This document shows, piece by piece, positions 1 through 4,836 of a stretch of 6,822 nt of DNA. The stretch spans positions 1 to 6,822 of the forward strand of contig JAFGMF010000153.1 of the NCBI GenBank assembly GCA_016927675.1, read 5' to 3'. The stretch is from Candidatus Cloacimonadota bacterium. Lineage in GTDB: Bacteria; Cloacimonadota; Cloacimonadia; Cloacimonadales; TCS61. Below the pieces are notes generated by a model. That model saw nothing but the letters and a program-made list of their open reading frames with translations, was not told the DNA's origin and ran no database searches. Both the position numbers and the translations under genes were made by a program. The stretch's first letter is position 1, and each line of letters begins with the position of its first letter.

Positions 1-25
1 GAAAAAAATTGCTCTAAACATTATC

Positions 26-55
26 AAAGAGTTCCATCAAAAGATGGAACTCTTT
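26..55. terminator. Perfect 13-bp hairpin, possible terminator
   Basis: A 13-bp perfect inverted repeat (AAAGAGTTCCATC, 26-38, with its complement at 43-55) encloses an AAAA loop. The stem is A/T-flanked like an intrinsic terminator. The downstream T-run is short on the plus strand (CTTTACTTC) and absent immediately after the stem on the minus strand. Orientation is therefore ambiguous. It could end a rightward gene lying left of the window or work in both directions. Confidence 0.5.
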
Positions 56-187
56 ACTTCTCAGAATATTAACCTAATCAGTTGCCAGCAATGAAGGTGT
101 TGTAAACCAGCTTATAGAGCGAAAGTGGTCTCTCAGATTTGCTTAAACCCTCATGCTGTATTCATAGCTGGAAAACTCGGCTATCAG

Positions 188-239
188 GATGTAAATGGAA
201 CTTCAAACGGGTACTATTTCTGATGTAAAAAACGGGACA
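188..239. repeat. Short direct repeat GATGTAAA, 34-bp period
   Basis: The octamer GATGTAAA occurs at 188-195 and again at 222-229. The first copy is followed by TGGAAC and the second by AAACGGGAC, so the similarity extends weakly beyond the octamer. AAACGGG also recurs nearby (205-211 and 230-236, with slightly different flanks). Closely spaced short repeats are found at the ends of some insertion sequences such as the IS21 family. No transposase is present, so a decayed element end is only a guess. Confidence 0.25.
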
Positions 240-346
240 CTAAAACCTTTTTCCAGTTTTCTCGATTTTCCCTTTAAGATTATAACTATCACCTTCTATC
301 ATACTGGTATCCTCATGATGAAAAATTCTGTCTTCAATATGCTGAA

Positions 347-374
347 AACAGGGAGCAGAAAATCACTCCCTGTT
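347..374 (-). terminator. Probable terminator of the tdh-acpS-kbl operon
   Basis: A perfect 9-bp stem (AACAGGGAG, 347-355, paired with CTCCCTGTT, 366-374) has a 10-base loop. On the minus strand it begins about 30 bases past the kbl stop codon, and the second arm runs into a short T-run (GTTTTC). The position fits the end of the leftward operon. The T-run is short, so termination may be partial. Confidence 0.5.
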
Positions 375-403
375 ATGATTTTACTTAAAAATTGTCTAAA
401 ATA

Positions 404-1627
404 CTATTTGTGATAATTTCCCAGAATTTCCAGAACCAGATCGATATCAGCTTCAGTATGATCTGCGTTAACCTGGAATCTGATTTCTTCGTCACCTTTA
501 GGTACAACCGGAAAATTCAATCCAGTTCCCAGAACACCATTTTGGGTAAGGTATTTAACCAATTTTGTTGTTTCCGCAGTATCGCGTACCATTAAAGGTA
601 CAACTGGATGTGGACCTTCGATCGTTTCAAAGCCGAGTGCTTTCAAACCATCTTCAAATTTCTTGGTCATTGCTGCCAGATGCTGCAATCTTTTTCTGCC
701 TTCTTCGCTATCCAGAATCTCCAGAACTTTAAGGGCAGCGGCTGCTTCAGAGCAGGTGATTGGATTGGAATAGATATACATGGGAGCAGTTTCCCGCAGA
801 TATTCAATTACGGTTTTGGAGGCAACAACATAGCCACCGTTAACACCGAAAGCTTTTCCCAAGGTACCAATCAGTACATCAACTTTTGCGCCGGTATATT
901 CTTCTGTACCCCGACCGGTCTTTCCAAAGGCTCCCACACCGTGAGAATCATCGGCAATAGTGATAACTCCTTCGGCAAAATCTTTCTCGTAGCCGGCACA
1001 GATCTTAGTGAGTTTATCGAATGGAGCATGATCGCCACGCATGGAGAAAATACCATCGGTAACAACAATACAACGTTTGCCTTTGCCAACAGCTTCTTTC
1101 ATTTTACTGTCCAGATCCGCCATATCATTATGTTTATAGATCAATTTGAAGGCGGGTCTTGAAAGCCGCATTGCCTGAATTATGCAATTATGATTCAATT
1201 CATCAGAAACAACAACGGTTTCACTGGTTGTGAGTGGGAAAATTACCCCAAGACTTGTCACGTATGCCGAACTGAAGATCATCCCGGCTTCTCGTCCGTG
1301 AAACTCTGCCAATTTCTTTTCCAGGGCGATATGCGGAGTATGAGTGCCGCTGATGAAGCGTACTGCTCCCGGACCAACACCGAATTTATGAGCGGCTGCC
1401 TCTTCCGCCTGAATAACATCAGGTCTCATGGACATGCCGAGGTAGGAATTTGCATTCATTTTTATGAATTCCTTATCGCCGAATCCTTCTAAGATATAGC
1501 GGGGACCAAATACGCCCTGAGGTTTCTTGATCTCTTTGATCACCTTTTCTGTACCTTTATCACGACCGGAAGCTCTCAAATCTTCCAGATTTGCAGAAAG
1601 CGCCTTATTTAACTTTTCAAGTGCCAT
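404..1627 (-). CDS. kbl: Glycine C-acetyltransferase (2-amino-3-ketobutyrate CoA ligase)
   Basis: A 407-residue PLP enzyme of the alpha-oxoamine synthase family, cytosolic. It is expected to cleave 2-amino-3-oxobutanoate with CoA to glycine and acetyl-CoA, the second step of threonine breakdown. Visible family features are the N-terminal NSYLG motif (60-64), His146 in DELNH (expected to stack on PLP), ADDSHGVG (225-232) with Asp226 and His229, the PLP-lysine Lys258 in GTLGKAFG (254-261), and the C-terminal FPVVPKG (372-378) followed by Arg383, the likely substrate-carboxylate ligand. The C-terminal motif and the RFISGT segment resemble E. coli Kbl from memory, and length is close to the usual ~398. 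The start is supported by AGGAG at 1634-1638, seven bases upstream. It lies 17 bases after acpS and in the same operon as tdh, which is the main argument for Kbl over serine palmitoyltransferase, AONS or ALA synthase, relatives with the same fold. Confidence 0.83.
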   Translation of the reverse strand: MALEKLNKALSANLEDLRASGRDKGTEKVIKEIKKPQGVFGPRYILEGFGDKEFIKMNANSYLGMSMRPDVIQAEEAAAHKFGVGPGAVRFISGTHTPHIALEKKLAEFHGREAGMIFSSAYVTSLGVIFPLTTSETVVVSDELNHNCIIQAMRLSRPAFKLIYKHNDMADLDSKMKEAVGKGKRCIVVTDGIFSMRGDHAPFDKLTKICAGYEKDFAEGVITIADDSHGVGAFGKTGRGTEEYTGAKVDVLIGTLGKAFGVNGGYVVASKTVIEYLRETAPMYIYSNPITCSEAAAALKVLEILDSEEGRKRLQHLAAMTKKFEDGLKALGFETIEGPHPVVPLMVRDTAETTKLVKYLTQNGVLGTGLNFPVVPKGDEEIRFQVNADHTEADIDLVLEILGNYHK

Positions 1628-1644
1628 AGATTACTCCTGTTTAT

Positions 1645-2019
1645 TTATTTTTCGATCACCACAACAGCGGTTGCATATTCCTTGAGATGAGCAATCGAAA
1701 CGTGAGCAATATCAAAATTCTGTCGCATGAAAATCTCTTTTGTTGTACCATAGAGGATAATTTCCGGTTTTCCCAGATCATCGTTCACTGTTTCTATTTC
1801 ATTGAATTTCAGACCATTGCTCCATCCGGTTCCCATTGCTTTCAGGAATGCTTCTTTCACCGAGAATCTTCCGGCAAAATGCTGCGCTTTATTTGTGAAT
1901 TGCCGGCAATAATTAATCTCGGTTTGTGTAAATATTTTTTGCAGAAATTTATCGTCTCTGTCTATCAGCTTTTCCACTCTTGCCACTTCTATGATATCAA
2001 CGCCGATTCCGGAGATCAT
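1645..2019 (-). CDS. acpS: Holo-[acyl-carrier-protein] synthase
   Basis: This 124-residue protein has the usual AcpS length. It transfers 4'-phosphopantetheine from CoA to the conserved serine of acyl carrier protein, which activates fatty-acid synthesis in the cytosol. The N-terminal GIGVDIIEV (4-12) carries the Mg-binding Asp8. The hallmark segment FAGRFSVKEAFLKAMGTG (48-65) carries Glu56 and Lys60. The C-terminal HVSIAHLKEYATA matches the family end motif. Its ATG shares one base with the tdh stop codon (TAATG), and only a distant AGG precedes it, so translation is probably coupled to tdh. AcpS genes more often sit beside pdxJ, nnrD or alr, so a place inside a threonine-degradation operon is unusual, although both flanking enzymes also work in CoA-linked chemistry or its precursor step. 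All catalytic residues are present and no defect is seen. Confidence 0.95.
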   Translation of the reverse strand: MISGIGVDIIEVARVEKLIDRDDKFLQKIFTQTEINYCRQFTNKAQHFAGRFSVKEAFLKAMGTGWSNGLKFNEIETVNDDLGKPEIILYGTTKEIFMRQNFDIAHVSIAHLKEYATAVVVIEK

Positions 2020-2969
2020 TATTTTAATTTTTTACCTAATACTTCCAGCATGTCTACTGTCATTTTCTCAAGATCAAATTCCGGAGACCAACCCCATTCT
2101 TGTCTGGCAGCAGAATCGTCCATGTTGTTGGGCCAACTGGATGCTATTTCCTGTCGTACTGGATCCACATCATAATCCATCACAAATTCGGGGATATGTT
2201 TACGAATTTCGGCAGCGATCATTTCCGGATCGAAACTCATTGAAGTAACATTAAATGCATTTCTGTGAATCAATCTGGACGGATCAGCTTCCATGAGATC
2301 AACTGCTGATTTTAACGCATCTGGCATATACATCATATCAAGAAAAGTACCGGCTTTCAGGAAACAGGTGTATTTCTTCTGCCTGATTGCCTCATAATAG
2401 ATATCTACTGCGTAATCGGTGGTACCTCCGCCGGGAAGAGTTTCATTGGATATGATCCCCGGATACCTTAAACCACGGGTATCCACTTTGAATCTTTTAT
2501 AATAATAATCGCAGAGTAGTTCTCCGGCTACTTTCGTGACTCCGTACATAGTGTTGGGTCGCTGAATTGTGTCCTGAGGAGTATTATCCGGAGGTGTTGT
2601 TGGTCCAAAAGCGCCAATCGAACTTGGAGTAAAAACGGCACAATCAAATTCCCTGGCTACTTCCAGAACATTGTATAAACCATTGATATTAACATCCCAG
2701 GCTACATTTGGTTTTGCTTCAGCTACTGCCGATAGAATTGCTGCCAGATGATAGATCGCATCAATTTTATGCTTTTTTACAACTTCGGCTACGCGATTTC
2801 CATCTGTACAATCAACAATCTCAAAAGGACCTGAATTCATGAGCTTCTCGCTGGGTCTGGTCTTTCTTCCGCCAGCAACGACATTATCATTACCATATAA
2901 ATCCCGCAATAAGATGGTTAATTCGGAACCGATCTGACCTACTGCACCCGTTACCAAAATTTTTTTCAT
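2019..2969 (-). CDS. tdh: L-threonine 3-dehydrogenase, SDR (epimerase-like) type
   Basis: A 316-residue NAD-dependent extended short-chain dehydrogenase. It oxidises L-threonine to 2-amino-3-oxobutanoate, the substrate of the Kbl enzyme encoded two genes downstream. The Rossmann motif GAVGQIG (8-14) starts the protein. The catalytic residues are in PSSIGAFGP (115-123, Ser116/Ser117) and the Tyr142-x3-Lys146 pair in MYGVTK. The segments LRYPGIIS (167-174), PGGGTTDYAV (179-188), MMYMPD (212-217) and SWP followed by DDS-AR (278-289) are characteristic of the SDR-type threonine dehydrogenases known from animals and Flavobacterium, as opposed to the zinc-dependent MDR-type Tdh of E. coli. These separate it from UDP-galactose 4-epimerase, with which the family is often confused. 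The start is set by GGAG at 2975-2978, six to seven bases upstream. It is the first gene of the operon. Confidence 0.93.
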   Translation of the reverse strand: MKKILVTGAVGQIGSELTILLRDLYGNDNVVAGGRKTRPSEKLMNSGPFEIVDCTDGNRVAEVVKKHKIDAIYHLAAILSAVAEAKPNVAWDVNINGLYNVLEVAREFDCAVFTPSSIGAFGPTTPPDNTPQDTIQRPNTMYGVTKVAGELLCDYYYKRFKVDTRGLRYPGIISNETLPGGGTTDYAVDIYYEAIRQKKYTCFLKAGTFLDMMYMPDALKSAVDLMEADPSRLIHRNAFNVTSMSFDPEMIAAEIRKHIPEFVMDYDVDPVRQEIASSWPNNMDDSAARQEWGWSPEFDLEKMTVDMLEVLGKKLK

Positions 2970-2994
2970 ACTTTCTCCAAGTAATTTTTTTGGA

Positions 2995-3023
2995 AAAAAT
3001 GTTTTGAGCCTTTATTTTGTCAA
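2995..3023 (-). promoter_or_regulatory. Probable sigma-70 promoter of tdh-acpS-kbl
   Basis: On the minus strand a perfect -35 hexamer TTGACA lies at 3023-3018. Seventeen bases downstream is ATTTTT (3000-2995), a poor -10 match inside a T-rich run, so the -35 box carries the call. Transcription would begin near 2988, giving a leader of roughly 20 bases that contains the tdh ribosome site. Confidence 0.45.
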
Positions 3024-3045
3024 CCCTATTATTGGTTCTTTTCAG

Positions 3046-3074
3046 ACCAGCTTATTCTGCAGGAATCTGCTGGT
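3046..3074. promoter_or_regulatory. Imperfect palindrome upstream of tdh promoter
   Basis: ACCAGC (3046-3051) pairs with GCTGGT (3069-3074), and ATTC (3054-3057) pairs with GAAT (3063-3066), separated by a 2-base mismatch on each side and a 5-base loop. It lies about 23 bases upstream of the tdh -35 box, a position compatible with an activator site. A chance palindrome or a relic hairpin is equally possible. Confidence 0.25.
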
Positions 3075-3238
3075 TAAATCCGTCAGCAAGGATGATAACT
3101 TTCCTTATTGATTATTATTCCTTACTCTCTTTAAAAATTTTTACCGGAAAGCATCTTAATTTGTCTGATTTCTTTTTCAATAGAGATTCGACATTCCTGA
3201 ATCATTTATAGCCAGGACGAACGTTTTCATACTTTTCA

Positions 3239-3269
3239 TAAAAAAAGGGGGATCGTTTTGATCCCCCTT
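3239..3269 (-). terminator. Intrinsic terminator of the exported-protein gene
   Basis: A perfect 10-bp stem (AAGGGGGATC, 3245-3254, with GATCCCCCTT, 3260-3269) has a 5-base loop. On the minus strand the G/C-rich stem is followed directly by a run of T (complement of the A-run ending at 3246). It starts about 20 bases after the stop codon of the gene ending at 3289. This is a textbook rho-independent terminator and separates that gene from the tdh operon. Confidence 0.92.
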
Positions 3270-3288
3270 CAATAAATTTACGTTAATA

Positions 3289-3876
3289 CTACTGTAAAGC
3301 AGCGATTTTATTATAATCTATCGCCTTAGCATAATCTACCAGATCATTCTTGGTGATATTGTTGCCTTGAACAGTGATCATATACTTACCATTCACTATG
3401 ATATTAACATCTCCTGATCTGCCGGAAGCCTCGAATTTCACAATTGCTTTCTGCCCGTTGATAGTTTCGATCTTACCACCATCGGAAGTTGCAAACATAG
3501 GATTGGACATGATCATCATCATGGATTGCATCATTGGTGAATCACTCATGATAGTGATATTGATATTGCTATCTTCTTTATAATAATCTCTGCTTACAGT
3601 GATCCCACCGCCAAAAAGTGCATCAGCAGCTGCGGAAGACGTTGCATCATCAGCTTCCCAGCCGGAAAGAGGAGCCGGAAGCAGAACTTCCAGATTTTCA
3701 CCCTTTTTCTGTTTGATCAGTTGATTGGCATAAGACAGATTCTCAATCGCCTGACTGTAATCACCATCTTTATAATTCTTCAATCCGGCTTCAATCAGGT
3801 CACTGATCTCATCGGCGATCAATTGGCTGCCGACAAACATCAAACCAAGTACTATTAACAACATTACTCTTTTCAT
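3289..3876 (-). CDS. Exported protein with TPR-like N-terminus, function unknown
   Basis: This 195-residue protein has a clear Sec signal peptide: MKR, a hydrophobic core at about 4-20, and a probable cleavage after Ala21 (LIA-DE). No lipobox cysteine is present, so a soluble periplasmic protein is likely. Residues 24-54 form a TPR-like helix pair (GLKNYKDGDYSQAIENL). A LLPAPLSGW motif (65-73) leads into a domain with GGGITVSRDYYK (89-100) and a methionine-rich stretch (110-127). The C-terminal half ends in alternating beta-like segments (INGQKAIVKFE, VNIIVNGKYMITVQG). The pattern (LPAPLSGW, GGG-VSR, SDSPM-Q-M, NGQKA) recalls an uncharacterised conserved family, but I cannot name it. The start is firm: GGGAGGT at 3882-3888 is an excellent ribosome site. 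The gene is monocistronic, bounded by its own terminator. Confidence 0.9.
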   Translation of the reverse strand: MKRVMLLIVLGLMFVGSQLIADEISDLIEAGLKNYKDGDYSQAIENLSYANQLIKQKKGENLEVLLPAPLSGWEADDATSSAAADALFGGGITVSRDYYKEDSNINITIMSDSPMMQSMMMIMSNPMFATSDGGKIETINGQKAIVKFEASGRSGDVNIIVNGKYMITVQGNNITKNDLVDYAKAIDYNKIAALQ

Positions 3877-3930
3877 TAATTACCTCCCATGATAATCACA
3901 TTTGTGGTGAGAATTTTTATGACTACTTAA

Positions 3931-3942
3931 TACGTCAATGAA
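3931..3942 (-). promoter_or_regulatory. TTCATTGACGTA motif, left copy of an inverted pair
   Basis: The minus strand reads TTCATTGACGTA. It matches 11 of 12 bases with TTTATTGACGTA on the plus strand at 4085-4096. TTGACG could serve as the -35 box of the leftward exported-protein gene. The sequence 16-18 bases downstream (AATTCT region) is a weak -10, so the motif may instead be a regulator-binding site shared by the divergent genes. Confidence 0.3.
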
Positions 3943-4084
3943 ATATTATTAATCTGATGATTTATTTCTCTGTCTGCTTGAATGAATCAATATTTAATTT
4001 TCTGACCTTTATCAGAGCAGTTTGCTAGCATCTGCCTTAACTAAAATGAAAGTTTGAATTTATGTTGGAATAATCGATTTCATA

Positions 4085-4116
4085 TTTATTGACGTAAACA
4101 GACCGACTGATATTTT
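4085..4116 (+). promoter_or_regulatory. Possible promoter of the methyltransferase gene
   Basis: TTGACG (4089-4094, 5 of 6 bases of the -35 consensus) and TATTTT (4111-4116, 4 of 6 of the -10 consensus) are 16 bases apart. The predicted start of transcription falls at or next to the methyltransferase ATG at 4123. The transcript could then be leaderless, which would agree with the lack of a ribosome site in front of that gene. Confidence 0.38.
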
Positions 4117-4122
4117 AAGCAA

Positions 4123-4755
4123 ATGGAATCAGGAATTAGAAAGATTTATGATAATTTTGCCCTGACCTACGAAGCAAACAGGTGTCTGTTCGATATGAGC
4201 GAGATACTCAAAGATTTTTATGCTACTCTGAATTGCCCGTCGGGCAGACTGCTTGATCTGGGTTGTGGAGCCGGGGAACCTTTTGCCAGATATTTTCTGG
4301 ATCGGGGCTGGCAGGTTTCCGGAGTTGATTTCTCGGTAAAAATGCTGGAACTGGCTGCCCGATACGCTCCGGAAATGAAAACATATCTTGCCGATATGCG
4401 GCAAATAGATTTCCCTGAAGCGCATTTCTCAGCAGTAACAGCTATTTACTGTATCTTCCACTTACCTCACCGGGATCATCGGGAACTGTTCAGGAAAATA
4501 TATAACTGGTTGACGCCGGGTGGTAAATTCCTTTTCACATATGGTTCCAAAGCCTATACCGGAAGTGAAGAATTTGACGGTTATAAGGAATTCATGGGGC
4601 AACTGCTTTATTACAGTCATATGTCAACCGATAAACTTCTCAAGCTTCTCAGAAGTATTGGCTACCAAATCGAAACAGCTTTGGAAAGAGAGATCGGTGG
4701 AGAGACATTCCTCTGGATATCAGCGATAAAACCAGAAAATCAGCTAAGAAAATAA
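4123..4755 (+). CDS. Class I SAM-dependent methyltransferase, substrate unknown
   Basis: A 210-residue soluble protein of the Methyltransf_11/25 kind. The SAM-binding motif I is LLDLGCGAGEP (43-53). The ribose-binding acidic residue is Asp69 in VSGVDFS (65-71), and ADM (90-92, Asp91) should contact adenine. The post-motif strand AIYCIFHLPH (107-116) and WLTPGGKFLF (129-138) complete the Rossmann-type fold. The N-terminal YDNFALTYE segment is common in small-molecule methyltransferases of this superfamily, but the sequence does not reveal the acceptor. The ATG chosen gives the full family N-terminus. It has no Shine-Dalgarno sequence (the upstream bases are TTTTAAGCAA), unlike the three best-supported genes here. 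It starts divergently from the exported-protein gene and lies 81 bases upstream of the kinase in the same direction, so cotranscription with the kinase is possible. Confidence 0.9.
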   Translation: MESGIRKIYDNFALTYEANRCLFDMSEILKDFYATLNCPSGRLLDLGCGAGEPFARYFLDRGWQVSGVDFSVKMLELAARYAPEMKTYLADMRQIDFPEAHFSAVTAIYCIFHLPHRDHRELFRKIYNWLTPGGKFLFTYGSKAYTGSEEFDGYKEFMGQLLYYSHMSTDKLLKLLRSIGYQIETALEREIGGETFLWISAIKPENQLRK

Positions 4756-4764
4756 AAAAATCTT

Positions 4765-4824
4765 GCCTGAAAAATTATCTTCATCTTTTCTATCTTAAAT
4801 GTTTCTTGCACAAGAAAATCAGGC
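4765..4824 (+). promoter_or_regulatory. Possible leader structure before the kinase gene
   Basis: GCCTGA (4765-4770) is complementary to TCAGGC (4819-4824). Inside this outer stem lies the palindrome TTTCTTGCACAAGAAA (4802-4817), which can fold as an inner hairpin. The right arm abuts the G-rich AGGCGGG (4821-4827), the only ribosome-site-like sequence before the kinase ATG at 4837. Folding could limit translation, or the palindrome could be a protein-binding site. No T-run follows, so it is not an intrinsic terminator. Confidence 0.25.
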
Positions 4825-4836
4825 GGGTAATGGATA

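Larger units (their letters stand above)
1..403. other. Intergenic stretch without a convincing gene
   Basis: About 400 bases lie left of the kbl stop codon. A 72-codon open frame on the plus strand (195-413) has no Shine-Dalgarno site, no recognisable motif and runs into the 3' end of kbl on the opposite strand, so I do not call it. Short frames at 78-146 and around 120-223 on the plus strand read as plausible peptide but are broken by stops. They could be decayed remains of a gene, though I recognise no family. The stretch contains a perfect hairpin at 26-55, a short direct repeat (188-195 and 222-229), and a probable terminator at 347-374. No tRNA, CRISPR or rRNA signature is visible. Confidence 0.6.
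2970..3288. other. Intergenic region holding tdh promoter and an upstream terminator
   Basis: This is a 319-base gap between tdh and the exported-protein gene, both read leftward. From right to left it holds the intrinsic terminator of the upstream gene (3239-3269), about 165 bases with no recognisable feature, an imperfect palindrome at 3046-3074, the probable operon promoter (2995-3023), and the tdh ribosome site. A 64-codon plus-strand open frame at 3017-3211 has no ribosome site or recognisable content and is not called. Confidence 0.6.

Noticed and set aside
195..413. 72-codon open frame on the plus strand left of kbl
   Set aside because: It has no ribosome site, spans the probable terminator hairpin at 347-374 and ends inside kbl on the other strand; the product looks like translated spacer.
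608..1162. 184-codon open frame on the plus strand inside kbl
   Set aside because: It is antisense to a well-supported enzyme with all catalytic motifs, and its product has no recognisable domain. It is a shadow of the kbl codon pattern.
404..2019. Sphingolipid-type cluster (serine palmitoyltransferase plus carrier-protein activation)
   Set aside because: No acyl carrier protein, ketosphinganine reductase or acyltransferase gene is present, and the upstream gene is a clear threonine dehydrogenase, which explains the PLP enzyme better as Kbl.
1687..2175. 162-codon open frame on the plus strand across acpS and the tdh 3' end
   Set aside because: It is antisense to two clear enzymes and lacks a ribosome site and any recognisable motif.
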